Positions 54,237 to 62,110 of a stretch of 64,000 nucleotides of DNA are shown here, one piece after another. A program made the translations under genes and the position numbers. The notes under the pieces were generated by a model that saw nothing but the letters and a program-made list of their open reading frames with translations, was not told the origin of the DNA and searched no databases. This DNA is from Vibrio hannami (lineage in GTDB: Bacteria > Pseudomonadota > Gammaproteobacteria > Enterobacterales > Vibrionaceae): the NCBI RefSeq assembly GCF_029589055.1, contig NZ_JARQZP010000003.1:434001-498000 (forward strand). The letters run 5' to 3'. The number at the start of each line of letters is the position of its first letter. The first letter of the stretch is position 1.

Positions 54237-55337
54237 CTACATATCCATCAGGCAATGCCCTGCTTTCTTGATGGGGCTCGTGTCACCCCCCATTTTTTGT
54301 TCGCCAGTATTAGAGAGAAGTCCTTCTATCACTTTCTCGCGGGATGGAACCGGAACTGGGTTTACTGGAAGCAACGGGATTTCAGTGGTGTACTCAAGCG
54401 GCTTCTCTGATGCGCTGCGATAGTAGTTACCACCGATATACATCTCATGCCATGTGTTACGCGCCCGTCCATGAAACAGGTTGTTGGTATTATAGATTAG
54501 ACGTGCCATATCCCGGTAGATATGATATTTAATCAAGATATCAAACGGGGAGTTATAGATCCCTTTCGTATTTGAATAGCTATGGTCTGAATAGAACTCT
54601 ACAGCATAGCCATGAATATACTGGCTTACCCATTTTACTTCAGCACCGATGAATTCTGACATTATAACCTTATCAGCTTCAGTAGGCTCTACAAATTCTT
54701 TAACCTTAACTCTAACTAGGATAGGGGTAGGGCGGTAAATATATTGGCCCATTTCTGGTTTGCCAACACCTTCCATGCGCCAAACTTGATTTTGAATTTT
54801 ATCATCACAGTCGAACTCACAGGTTAGTGTCAGACCATAAGTGTCAGCTATTAGCTGTAATTTGGTCAGTGTTTCATCCAATAGTACAGTACGGGCAGTG
54901 TCTGCTGTATCTAGCTTTACCCCGTTGTATACCTCTGGCAGATAAGCGCCGGAAACGAAGGTGTGGCTACCATCGTCGGTAAGGAACGCATCTGCGATAG
55001 CAAGCCCAACTCCCATACCAAAGCCAAGCGTAGAGCCCAACCCACCGGATATCGCATCACCAATCAATGCCACATCTCCATGATAAAACGCTCCACCACT
55101 TTTTTGGGCTTTCTCCACTTCCTGATCTAACGCTTCTGCAATCGCCATTCGTCGAATGCTTTTGTCATAAAGAAAGCGGCGAACATAACGCAGTGTGACC
55201 TTTTGACTGTGGGCAATGTCTTGACTGTAGTGCTGGTTAGCAATTTGATCGTCAATTTTAGGACCGGATATGCAGCCGGATAGAGCGATAGCTGAGAACA
55301 AGACAGGGGGTAGTATGTTTAGAATAAACTTAGACAA
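54237..55337 (-). CDS. Predicted outer-membrane lipoprotein, unknown function
   Basis: 366 residues, not recognised. TTG start 55337, preceded by an AAAGGAAA site. Lipoprotein signal MSKFILNILPPVLFSAIALSGC, with the acylated Cys after the lipobox LSGC. A Gly-rich stretch GDAISGGLGSTLGFGMGVGLAIADAF near residue 90 may insert into a membrane. The rest is mixed alpha-beta with two Cys in CEFDCDD. Divergent from the XRE regulator, with a pair of its operators in between. Confidence 0.6.
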   Translation of the reverse strand: MSKFILNILPPVLFSAIALSGCISGPKIDDQIANQHYSQDIAHSQKVTLRYVRRFLYDKSIRRMAIAEALDQEVEKAQKSGGAFYHGDVALIGDAISGGLGSTLGFGMGVGLAIADAFLTDDGSHTFVSGAYLPEVYNGVKLDTADTARTVLLDETLTKLQLIADTYGLTLTCEFDCDDKIQNQVWRMEGVGKPEMGQYIYRPTPILVRVKVKEFVEPTEADKVIMSEFIGAEVKWVSQYIHGYAVEFYSDHSYSNTKGIYNSPFDILIKYHIYRDMARLIYNTNNLFHGRARNTWHEMYIGGNYYRSASEKPLEYTTEIPLLPVNPVPVPSREKVIEGLLSNTGEQKMGGDTSPIKKAGHCLMDM

Positions 55338-55450
55338 CGGTCGTTTCCTTTCAATGCACTAGAATGTTTGAGTAGAACACGGCTGACAAATCAGTGAATT
55401 ACAAAATGATTTTACTATCACTTGGTTAGCTTCCCAGCACTACTTTTTTG

Positions 55451-55472
55451 TGTGCACCTTTATGGGTGCACA
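55451..55472. promoter_or_regulatory. Operator of XRE type, site 1
   Basis: A perfect dyad with core TGCACC-N6-GGTGCA (55453-55470) extended by two bases on each side. Positioned between the divergent lipoprotein and XRE genes. Confidence 0.7.
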
Positions 55473-55500
55473 CAGGTGGCGCATTATAGATAAAACTAGT

Positions 55501-55518
55501 TGCACCCACAATGGTGCA
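55501..55518. promoter_or_regulatory. Operator of XRE type, site 2
   Basis: TGCACCCACAATGGTGCA, ending nine bases before the XRE start codon and 48 bp from site 1. Binding would block the regulator's own expression and replaces any ribosome site there. Confidence 0.7.
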
Positions 55519-55526
55519 GCTAAATT

Positions 55527-55763
55527 ATGATAAGTAATACAAAGTCAAAGAACATTACCGGATCTAATATTAGAAGAGTAAGGATTGCACAAGAGCTATC
55601 TCAACAAGACGTTGAGCGTATTTCAAGCTTACAGGGTAAAAGTATGACCCGAAGTAAGTTGGCCAAGATTGAGTCTGGAATGATCAGAGTCACAGATGAG
55701 ATTTTGCGAGATTTGGCCAGCGTTTTGAATGTTGATATTAATGAGTTTTTTGAAGAAAAGTAG
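55527..55763 (+). CDS. Small XRE-family (HTH_3) regulator
   Basis: 78 residues, nearly all one HTH: IRRVRIAQELSQQDVERISSLQGKSMTRSKLAKIESGMIRVTDEILRDLASVLNVDINEFF. It lacks a sensor domain. No ribosome site is visible because an operator-like dyad fills that place. Four copies of the same dyad in two pairs surround it and the neighbouring lipoprotein gene, so it probably represses itself and its neighbours. Confidence 0.8.
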   Translation: MISNTKSKNITGSNIRRVRIAQELSQQDVERISSLQGKSMTRSKLAKIESGMIRVTDEILRDLASVLNVDINEFFEEK

Positions 55764-55838
55764 TCCGAAAAATAGGTTACTAACCGGAAGGAGCCAGGTA
55801 TACACAACTAATGGGTTTCGTTCAGAAAAAGATGTAAA

Positions 55839-55861
55839 AAAGCGGCTCTGTTTTGAACCGC
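55839..55861. terminator. Hairpin between the XRE gene and lipoprotein 2
   Basis: The arms AGCGG / CCGCT (with further pairs) and a preceding A-run lie between convergent genes, consistent with a shared weak terminator. Confidence 0.45.
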
Positions 55862-55879
55862 TGATTTGATCATAGCAGG

Positions 55880-56758
55880 CTATTCGTTCACTACTGCTTC
55901 AAGATCTTTATTCAGGTCTTCAAAGGAAGAAGCATAATCAAAGGTGACCACATTGCCTTCCATTGTTACCTGAGGGTAGACATCTGCAGTTATTACCACT
56001 TTGCTTCCGTTACGATAGGGAGAAAATTCTGGTTCAAGAAGGACGCGTCCCTGCTTTTCTCCCGCTTTCGCAAGGTATCCGGTACCAATACCGAAAACAA
56101 CGTCCTGCTTACCCCATTTACGTTCAAATGCCGCTTTTACAGCATCTTCTTTGTAAGGGGAATTGTGCTCAAACCGAAAGTCAATTGCCCCACGTTTGAT
56201 TCGATTTACCAGGCCAACCATGGTTGGGCGAGATCTATTATCATAGCTGCCCATGCCCATTAGCTCGCTGGTATGAGTAGAGGTGATGCTTTCAGGACTA
56301 AGAGTCAGGACGCTGAGATTTGTTTCAGAATTGCGTGTGAAGCTGTACGTGCCTAGGGTCTGACCTGAAAAATAGCGTTCACGTATACCGGAATCCTTAT
56401 CCATTATGCAGCCATTTTTATCATAGCTGTAATAGTCTTTAAGTTGCTCCTGCTCTGTCTCTGTATCGTAGTCACACTTGTAAACATCCGATGTGAAACG
56501 ATTATCGCTAAAATGCCAGGTGACCTCTTTTCTGGTGCGAATGTCGGTGTCTCTCGATCTTTTCTTCTCTATTTCTTCCATTCCAATCAATTTAGTGACT
56601 TCGTTTGGCGTGCCTGCCATATCGGCAGGCAGGATCAATTTTAATGTGTAGTTCGTGTCTGTATCTGTATATGTCACTGGCTCTGTGGAAGTAGTGACAC
56701 AGCCTGACAGTGTAAGTATGGCTGACGCGGAAATTAGGGTTTTAACCTTCAACATCAT
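55880..56758 (-). CDS. Predicted lipoprotein, unknown function
   Basis: 292 residues, not recognised. Lipoprotein signal MMLKVKTLISASAILTLSGC. Start at ATG 56758 (MM) after AAAAGGAAA. The mature part is beta-rich with many Thr and Tyr and includes GAIDFRFEHNSPYKEDAVKAAFERKWGKQDVVFGIG. It shows no visible relation to the first lipoprotein but is divergent from an equivalent operator pair. Confidence 0.6.
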   Translation of the reverse strand: MMLKVKTLISASAILTLSGCVTTSTEPVTYTDTDTNYTLKLILPADMAGTPNEVTKLIGMEEIEKKRSRDTDIRTRKEVTWHFSDNRFTSDVYKCDYDTETEQEQLKDYYSYDKNGCIMDKDSGIRERYFSGQTLGTYSFTRNSETNLSVLTLSPESITSTHTSELMGMGSYDNRSRPTMVGLVNRIKRGAIDFRFEHNSPYKEDAVKAAFERKWGKQDVVFGIGTGYLAKAGEKQGRVLLEPEFSPYRNGSKVVITADVYPQVTMEGNVVTFDYASSFEDLNKDLEAVVNE

Positions 56759-56790
56759 TTTTCCTTATTTTTAGTAAATAATCGATCATA

Positions 56791-56808
56791 TGCACCCTTA
56801 TTGGTGCA
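56791..56808. promoter_or_regulatory. Operator of XRE type, site 3
   Basis: TGCACCCTTATTGGTGCA, about 33 bp upstream of the lipoprotein 2 start; same core and spacer length as sites 1, 2 and 4. Confidence 0.7.
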
Positions 56809-56838
56809 ATGGATTTGCATAATATATACAAAACTCAT

Positions 56839-56856
56839 AGCACCGAAAAGGGTGCA
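56839..56856. promoter_or_regulatory. Operator of XRE type, site 4
   Basis: AGCACCGAAAAGGGTGCA, 48 bp from site 3, exactly as sites 1 and 2 are spaced. The intervening sequence (GCAT(A/T)ATA..ATA.AAAACT) resembles that between sites 1 and 2, so the whole cassette is duplicated. Confidence 0.65.
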
Positions 56857-56892
56857 TTAAAATGATGATCAATATCACGAAATAAGAGGATG

Positions 56893-57088
56893 TCAGGGTT
56901 AGTAATAGTAAAAGAGTAAGGCTGGTAAGAAGGCTTTTGATCAAATCTTTGGTCTAGATGGATTGCCAACGGTTAGGGATAACCTATGGATGTTCATGAC
57001 GAAAAAGCAAGATGAACCCTTAGCTTCAACCGTAATGAATATTTATCAGAGCCGTTCGGTATCAATTGGTGCTGAACAACAGGTTTGA
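56893..57088 (+). pseudogene. Degraded gene remnant
   Basis: The stretch near 56899-56923 resembles the start of the XRE gene (SN.KRVRLVRRL against SNIRRVRIAQEL) but is soon interrupted. From about 56918 a frame reads KAFDQIFGLDGLPTVRDNLWMFMTKKQDEPLAST...GAEQQV and ends at 57088, with no start codon before residue 20 or so. It may be what is left of a second regulator and its neighbour. Confidence 0.3.
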
Positions 57089-57113
57089 ACTTCTGTTAAA
57101 AAAGGAACAATAA

Positions 57114-57683
57114 ATGACGATTCAATTTTCCGGGGAAACTGAAACGAATGAAACGTTTCAGGAGACGATTTGTTCACGGTTTGATTTGAAGAGGACTTCA
57201 GAGGTAAGGGAAAAGCTTAAGAGTGATCCAACGTTAACCGCGACCATGCAGGTAAGTATTCTTTCTTCCATGGATGGGAAAAGAACGATCACTCTGCTAA
57301 CTACTGAGATAAATGAAAGTATATACACACCGTTCAATATAAAGGTACGGGCAGTAAATGGCGAGAGCATAGATAAGACGATAGAAGAGCTTTTATGTTG
57401 CAGCGCTCTGGCCGAAAAGATGGAGGCGTTAGAGCGGTGTGACTATCCATCTGATCTGGACTTTTCATCATTGTTGTTACAGGCGGGGTTTTTAGAAGTG
57501 GTAGAGGAGCCGAAAAAGTTCTTTGCTTTGTTTGATACGACACCGGAACAAATGGCACTGAGGGATGACACCAGCTCAGTCAATGAGATATTGGCAAAGA
57601 GCCTATCTCATGACGGCTGGGAGCCGGCAATCACGGTTAGCGTGAAAGAAATCCTTGAATACCTTCGAAAAACGACAGCGTAA
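57114..57683 (+). CDS. Hypothetical protein
   Basis: 189 residues, soluble, acidic, not recognised. AAAGGAA site before ATG. Followed after 12 bp by another unknown gene, together forming the start of a plus-strand operon that may extend through the LPP20-like genes. Confidence 0.55.
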   Translation: MTIQFSGETETNETFQETICSRFDLKRTSEVREKLKSDPTLTATMQVSILSSMDGKRTITLLTTEINESIYTPFNIKVRAVNGESIDKTIEELLCCSALAEKMEALERCDYPSDLDFSSLLLQAGFLEVVEEPKKFFALFDTTPEQMALRDDTSSVNEILAKSLSHDGWEPAITVSVKEILEYLRKTTA

Positions 57684-57695
57684 AAGGAAGCCGAT

Positions 57696-58208
57696 ATGAA
57701 TATAGGTTTATTGCTTGAAACGTTGTGTCTGGACTACTTCGAAAGAAATATAGAATCAACGACACTCACAGCGTTAGCGGTAGAGGGGACTGTTGATCTT
57801 ACGAAGTTATTTATATCAGTACCTAATCTTCGGGGAGGACTGATCAAAGAGCTGATTATATCGGAATTTCAGGGTTGCAGCGCGATGCTGGCAAAACAGA
57901 ATAAGCTTGATGCCCATGCTCTCATGAGACTGGTAAGAAGAGAGTGCTTTCCTTCTGCGCGGTTGGCGCTGGACAACAATCCAGAGTTGTTTAACCAGTT
58001 GTTTGGGATGCAGTCTGCAGTTTCAAAAGACTATTACCTGACTCCGGACGTTGAAATTGAGTTCAGAGCCTATTGCATGTCATTGGCGAGGAAGGTTCCC
58101 GTACATCAAGCCCTGAGACCGGGAAAACCCGATATTGATGGGGTACTGCTAGTGGCTTATGTTGGGCACTCTGTATGTCATCGTCCATGTGAAGGTATAG
58201 TCGTTTGA
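57696..58208 (+). CDS. Hypothetical protein
   Basis: 170 residues, soluble, mainly helical by composition, not recognised. AAAGGAAG site before ATG. The reading frame ends shortly before a hairpin (CCCTGC / GCAGGG near 58257-58285) and the next gene. Confidence 0.55.
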   Translation: MNIGLLLETLCLDYFERNIESTTLTALAVEGTVDLTKLFISVPNLRGGLIKELIISEFQGCSAMLAKQNKLDAHALMRLVRRECFPSARLALDNNPELFNQLFGMQSAVSKDYYLTPDVEIEFRAYCMSLARKVPVHQALRPGKPDIDGVLLVAYVGHSVCHRPCEGIVV

Positions 58209-58315
58209 CTTATAGCCTGATAGGCACGCCATCTATTGATTAATAAATGATAGGGATCCCTGCTTTCAACAGAATTGCGGGCAGGGGTTGTTATACCCTA
58301 AATAAGGAGTTGCTT

Positions 58316-59503
58316 GTGTTTAAGCAAATTTCGTTTTTTATTCTGGTCGTATTTTCTACGACATTATACGCAAGTGTCGAACTGGTGAGTGAAGATAAGA
58401 ACTTTATCAACTTGTCGGTTAAGGAGCACTTTGTTCTTGGGGATAATGACACGCTAACCAGTGCGCGTTCAATGAACCTCGAGCAGGCAAAAAAGTCGGC
58501 GGCTGACTACGCCGGCTCATACACGGAAACTGAGCTGGTGGTGGCCGGAAATAAGATCACTAAACAGCAGGTAAGAACACTGACGGCGGCTTATGTCGAG
58601 GTGGTTAACTCCAGAGACTCCAGAGCTCTCAGTCAGTCCGGCAGTATGGTTTTGACAACTAAAGCGGACATTCGCCTGTCTAAAGAATCGATTCTTAAAG
58701 GTCTTGAGAAATTAAGAAACGATCCGGAGCGGCGTAAGAAAATGGCGGCGCTTGAGAAAGACAATCAGCAATTGCGAAATCAGCTGTTTGAGCTAAGCAG
58801 AAAAATCAATATTGGTCCGTCCCGTACTGATCTTATGGCGCAAAGAGAGGCGATTTTCCAGAGCCTTGATAAAAACCGAAAAACCTCTAAGCAGGTATTT
58901 GAAGAGGGCACACTATTTCAACTGGCTATCTTAGGCAGAGATGAATATGAACTGGCCCGGAAAGATATCGAAGAGAATGTGTTTGGTTATATTCGCCGTG
59001 AGGCAAAAGTCAGAACGGGTAAGCCTCAGTTCATCAAAAACGACAACGGTACATATAACATAACAGTGCCGGTGAGTTGGCGCTTTGACCGTACAGGAAT
59101 AAATAAAGTGTTTAGCCGGTATATGAAAACAACAGACAGGCACAGAGATATGCCACCGGCTACGCTTGCCGTGAAGGGTTACCACAACACCAGAGACAGG
59201 CAGAAGTTACCCTATACGGAAAAGCTGTTTGGGTATTTGTCCAACAGCGTCATCGTCATCAGGATAAATGCGGGAAAGTACAAAGGCTACCTCCCAATAG
59301 GAAATACCGGCAGTTTTTCCCATCATCGTGATTACTTTATCCAGTCTTCAGGCTCAGCGGGACAGGAAATGATACGGATTAGTTACCGAAACCCGGTGAT
59401 TATCCAGAATGTCAGTGAGACAAGCCTGAAGTCGATGACCGCGCTGTCAGCCAGTATCGAGGTACTGAATAAAGACGCGCTAAGGAGATGGCATTATGAA
59501 TAA
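58316..59503 (+). CDS. Secreted protein with coiled coil, LPP20-like neighbourhood
   Basis: 395 residues. Start set at GTG 58316, with AAGGAG six bases before. Signal peptide MFKQISFFILVVFSTTLYAS. Early region LEQAKKSAADYAGSYTETELVVAGNKITKQQVRTLTAAYVEVVNS resembles LPP20/FlgO-type domains (conversion of Ala-rich helix plus beta sheet). Residues about 145-185 form a coiled coil (KKMAALEKDNQQLRNQL). Function unknown. It overlaps the next gene by eight bases. Confidence 0.6.
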   Translation: MFKQISFFILVVFSTTLYASVELVSEDKNFINLSVKEHFVLGDNDTLTSARSMNLEQAKKSAADYAGSYTETELVVAGNKITKQQVRTLTAAYVEVVNSRDSRALSQSGSMVLTTKADIRLSKESILKGLEKLRNDPERRKKMAALEKDNQQLRNQLFELSRKINIGPSRTDLMAQREAIFQSLDKNRKTSKQVFEEGTLFQLAILGRDEYELARKDIEENVFGYIRREAKVRTGKPQFIKNDNGTYNITVPVSWRFDRTGINKVFSRYMKTTDRHRDMPPATLAVKGYHNTRDRQKLPYTEKLFGYLSNSVIVIRINAGKYKGYLPIGNTGSFSHHRDYFIQSSGSAGQEMIRISYRNPVIIQNVSETSLKSMTALSASIEVLNKDALRRWHYE

Positions 59504-59855
59504 GGCGATTTCTTTGGCGGTTGCCGTATTGATGGAGTCTCCAGTTGTATCTGCGACTCAACCTCTCACCGTAATGGAGTGTATCCCTTCAACCGGAAAT
59601 CCATCAAAGGATATCACTATCGCAAAGGCGAAAGCGAAAGGCCAACTGGTAAGAGAGTTAAGCGGTGTCGTCACGAGTAAGGCTGAACTGGAAAGTAGGG
59701 TGACCGAGACGCATCATAGCTTTGATGAGCAGGACGATATGACAGAGCGAACCGTTATCACCGGACGCATGCAGCTTGGTCGCGTTCAAACTACGGCGTC
59801 TTACTATCAGGAAATTAATGGCGTAAAGCATTACTGCATTGAACTAAAAATTTAG
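59496..59855 (+). CDS. Small secreted protein, LPP20-like neighbourhood
   Basis: 119 residues. N-terminal signal-like MNKAISLAVAVLMESPVVSATQ. The rest (ITIAKAKAKGQLVRELSGVVTSKAELESRVTETHHSFDEQDD) has the same Ala-rich helix followed by oxidation-resistant beta strands as the neighbouring genes. Probably periplasmic; function unknown. Confidence 0.55.
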   Translation: MNKAISLAVAVLMESPVVSATQPLTVMECIPSTGNPSKDITIAKAKAKGQLVRELSGVVTSKAELESRVTETHHSFDEQDDMTERTVITGRMQLGRVQTTASYYQEINGVKHYCIELKI

Positions 59856-59861
59856 GAATTT

Positions 59862-60467
59862 ATGATGAAAAAGATATACATGCTTCTTGTAGCTTCAGTT
59901 ATGGTTCTGTCTGGTTGTGCGTCTTCGCCGGATCCAACAGAAATAGCAACAGAGCAGTTAGAAAGGGAAGCTGCTTTTGCTGACCGGGCACAGGAAAAGG
60001 CACAAGAAAAACTTGAGTCTGTTCCGGCCTGGTTCCTCCAGCCACCACGAAACGACAGCTCCGGCGTATATGGTGTTGGCTCCGGAGAAAGCCGAAAGCT
60101 AGGGCTTGCGATGAAAAAATCTGGCATGAATGCCCAGTATGAACTGGCAAAGTCTTTCTCTCAGGTGCTTTCCGGTAATGAGCAAAGCTATCAGAAAGAG
60201 GGGAGTGCACAACTTACGGAGCAATATACCCGACTGGTTGATAGCCTCGTTGCTTCGGTACCGGTTAACGGTTACGAAACTGTCCGGCAGAAAGTCGTTA
60301 CTGTTGACGGGAAGTTCACCGCTTACAAACTTCTCCGGCTTTCCTACGAGCGATTTGCTCAGTCGCTGGAAGAAATGAACTCAGAGGGTGTTCAGGGAGA
60401 AATCAGGACAGCCTTTTCAGAGCTTCAGAAAAGGTTAACGCATGAGGAAAAGAGCAATGAAAAATAG
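59862..60467 (+). CDS. LPP20-family-like lipoprotein
   Basis: 201 residues. Lipoprotein signal MMKKIYMLLVASVMVLSGC. Then VPAWFLQPPRNDSSGVYGVGSGESRKLGLAMKKSGMNAQYELAKSF, the 'P.W......G.Y.VG.G........A...A...A...LA' layout of the LPP20 family. Third in a run of three envelope proteins, suggesting an assembled envelope complex. Confidence 0.7.
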   Translation: MMKKIYMLLVASVMVLSGCASSPDPTEIATEQLEREAAFADRAQEKAQEKLESVPAWFLQPPRNDSSGVYGVGSGESRKLGLAMKKSGMNAQYELAKSFSQVLSGNEQSYQKEGSAQLTEQYTRLVDSLVASVPVNGYETVRQKVVTVDGKFTAYKLLRLSYERFAQSLEEMNSEGVQGEIRTAFSELQKRLTHEEKSNEK

Positions 60468-60624
60468 GCTGTGTTTATTGACACTGTTAGTCGCCATCGG
60501 GCTTGTGCTCTCTGGACATACCCGGTTACTGATTGTATTGAATGTCTTACTGATCCTGGTGGTTGGTTTGTGTTTATTTGTCACCAGAAAAAATGCTGAT
60601 GATGCTCAGAACAAGCACGATTAA
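60457..60624 (+). CDS. Small two-helix membrane protein
   Basis: 55 residues from ATG 60457 (MKNRLCLLTLLVAIGLVLSG), preceded by GAGG; an upstream ATG 60442 is less likely. Two hydrophobic segments. It overlaps the end of the lipoprotein gene. Function unknown. Confidence 0.5.
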   Translation: MKNRLCLLTLLVAIGLVLSGHTRLLIVLNVLLILVVGLCLFVTRKNADDAQNKHD

Positions 60625-60639
60625 TGGTTAATCATCTTT

Positions 60640-60667
60640 CTTACCGGATGGGGTGACATCCGGTAAG
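60640..60667. terminator. Hairpin after the LPP20-like genes
   Basis: The perfect arms CTTACCGGAT / ATCCGGTAAG end the operon, without a strong T-run. Confidence 0.6.
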
Positions 60668-60704
60668 TTAATCTCAGAAAAGATGTTTTAAGGATGCCGA
60701 TAAT

Positions 60705-61001
60705 ATGAAAGTTTATCTTGATGACGAACGCAATACACCGAAAGGGTGGGTACGTGTCTATTGGCCTGATGAGGCGATTGAGCTGTTAAAAACCGGAGAG
60801 GTTACTGAGATTAGCCTTGATCATGATTTGGGGGATGATGAGCGCGGTACCGGGTATGATGTTGTCCTTTGGATTGAAGAGGCTGTTGCGACTCAGGGCT
60901 TCAAGCCTCCGGTAATCAGAGTTCATAGCGCTAATTCTTCAGCCCGCTCGAAGATGGAACAAGGGATTTTAAATATATTAAGGTTATCAGCCAATTGGTA
61001 A
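60705..61001 (+). CDS. Cyclic-phosphate processing receiver-like domain protein (cREC)
   Basis: 98 residues. MKVYLDDERNTPKGWVRVYWPDEAIELLKTGEV...ISLDHDLGDDERGTGYDVVLWIEE matches the small receiver-like family with a conserved DDER and DHDLG. Such proteins are proposed to handle cyclic-phosphate ends of RNA or nucleotides and occur in mobile DNA. The activity here is unproven. Confidence 0.6.
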   Translation: MKVYLDDERNTPKGWVRVYWPDEAIELLKTGEVTEISLDHDLGDDERGTGYDVVLWIEEAVATQGFKPPVIRVHSANSSARSKMEQGILNILRLSANW

Positions 61002-61046
61002 CCTACTTTCACTAGAAAACGACTTATTTTAAAGGGATTACTATCT

Positions 61047-61256
61047 ATGAAAATAGTATCTGTCGCGCAGTATACTTGTGAGCAAGCGCCCTGTGGAAAA
61101 GCCATAACCATCTACGAATCGGAAGGTGGGTGGCTTTGGCTAAAAGCCCTGGTCGATGTAGAGGGATTCAAAACAGCGTTTGGCAGTATCGATGAAATTG
61201 CATTGTCCCAAGGCTTTGTGAATATGCGTTTGATACACTCTAAAAAGTATCATTAA
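61047..61256 (+). CDS. Hypothetical protein
   Basis: 69 residues, not recognised; no signal peptide or motif. It sits between the cREC-like gene and the convergent NrtR-like gene. The ATG is preceded by AAAGGGA. Confidence 0.45.
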   Translation: MKIVSVAQYTCEQAPCGKAITIYESEGGWLWLKALVDVEGFKTAFGSIDEIALSQGFVNMRLIHSKKYH

Positions 61257-61266
61257 TCTAAATTGG

Positions 61267-61944
61267 TTATGAAAGATTCCTTTCAAAATGATGAATATCA
61301 GCCCCTTCTTTCAGTCGATACTGAGTTGCGGGCCGTCGTCCTGTCTGCACTTTTTCCTCAACAGCCTCAAACATTGAAGAAGCCTCTATCCGGCGAATAA
61401 GCGTCTTACGTTGAATCGGTTTATCGATAATGGCTTCGATAGTCGATTTGAGCTCAGCAACAGTAAACTGCTCTGACAAGCAGAACACCGGAACCATGGA
61501 ATAGAGCGCTTTCTGGCGCAGCCTTTCCACTGCAATACTCACGATTTCTTCATGATCAAACGCAAGCTGATACTCGGAAAGTTGTTTCACCGGCAACCAG
61601 GTCGCTTCGCTAACGGTATCTATGTACGTCTTTGCATCCTGGTAACCGATCAGGGCGTAATAGGCGAGGGTAACACTGAATCCCCGGGGATCACGCTCAG
61701 TTCCGGAAAATGTCTGAAGTTGCTCAAGATAGGCTGGGTGAATACCCGTTTTATCTTTTAGTTTCCGAAGTGCGGTATCTTCAACATTGCTATCAAGATT
61801 CATGTCTACATATCCACCGGGTAACGCCCAGCTTCCCTGATAGGGGTTAATCGCCCTTCGTACCGCCAATACCTGCAGCTGACCTTCATGCACGGTAAAT
61901 AGTGCGCTATCAACAGTAAACAACGGGGATTCAAAGTGTTTCAT
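61267..61944 (-). CDS. NrtR-like Nudix-fold transcriptional regulator
   Basis: 225 residues. N-terminal Nudix fold with a degenerate box (GGYVDMNLDSNVEDTALRKLKDKTG, about 43-67): the catalytic REXXEE glutamates are missing, as in NrtR regulators that bind ADP-ribose or similar ligands rather than hydrolyse. C-terminal winged HTH: TVAELKSTIEAIIDKPIQRKTLIRRIEASSMFE. It is divergent from an SPFH and an NAD-kinase-like gene, and the shared spacer carries three TGTC-N5-GACA dyads. A related 3' fragment lies 7 kb to the left. Confidence 0.8.
   Translation of the reverse strand: MKHFESPLFTVDSALFTVHEGQLQVLAVRRAINPYQGSWALPGGYVDMNLDSNVEDTALRKLKDKTGIHPAYLEQLQTFSGTERDPRGFSVTLAYYALIGYQDAKTYIDTVSEATWLPVKQLSEYQLAFDHEEIVSIAVERLRQKALYSMVPVFCLSEQFTVAELKSTIEAIIDKPIQRKTLIRRIEASSMFEAVEEKVQTGRRPATQYRLKEGADIHHFERNLS
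61271..61314. repeat. Imperfect direct repeat, right copy (3' end of nrtR-like gene)
   Basis: 44 bp matching 54152-54195 at about 39 positions, here as the normal end of the nrtR-like gene. With the left copy it brackets the XRE, lipoprotein, LPP20 and cREC genes. Confidence 0.75.
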
Positions 61945-61962
61945 TGGTAAGTCTTACATTTG

Positions 61963-61975
61963 TGTCTTTGTGACA
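61963..61975. promoter_or_regulatory. TGTC-N5-GACA dyad near the nrtR start
   Basis: TGTCTTTGTGACA lies about 20 bp upstream of the nrtR-like start codon and fits autorepression. It has the same half-sites and spacing as the two dyads on the SPFH side. Confidence 0.55.
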
Positions 61976-62038
61976 TTTATTTTTATACAAGATTCAGGAT
62001 CTTACAAGTGCTACTGAAAAAAGTTGTGAAATCGTGTT

Positions 62039-62068
62039 TGACAATATGTGTCACTGGGACATATATTA
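62039..62068 (+). promoter_or_regulatory. Candidate sigma-70 promoter of the SPFH operon
   Basis: TTGACA and TATATT are spaced by 18 bases. One TGTC-N5-GACA dyad lies inside the spacer and another just downstream, so a bound regulator would block transcription. Confidence 0.65.
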
Positions 62069-62085
62069 AAAGTGTCTCAGAGACA
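62049..62085. promoter_or_regulatory. Two TGTC-N5-GACA dyads at the SPFH promoter
   Basis: TGTCACTGGGACA at 62049-62061 and TGTCTCAGAGACA at 62073-62085; centres 24 bp apart, about 2.3 helical turns. Likely operator pair for the NrtR-like protein. Confidence 0.6.
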
Positions 62086-62110
62086 TATAATGCCAAAAAG
62101 GAGGTAAACC

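Noticed and set aside
54144-54423. Two overlapping small plus-strand open frames after the integrase
   Set aside because: They cover the end of the minus-strand lipoprotein gene and the nrtR remnant, have no ribosome site and no recognisable product.
55527-55763. Antitoxin of a toxin-antitoxin pair
   Set aside because: The XRE protein is small, but no toxin-like partner gene overlaps or adjoins it.
55451-56856. NtrC sites upstream of the XRE and lipoprotein genes
   Set aside because: The dyads resemble NtrC sites, but the spacer is six bases instead of five in all four copies, and no sigma-54 promoter was seen near them.
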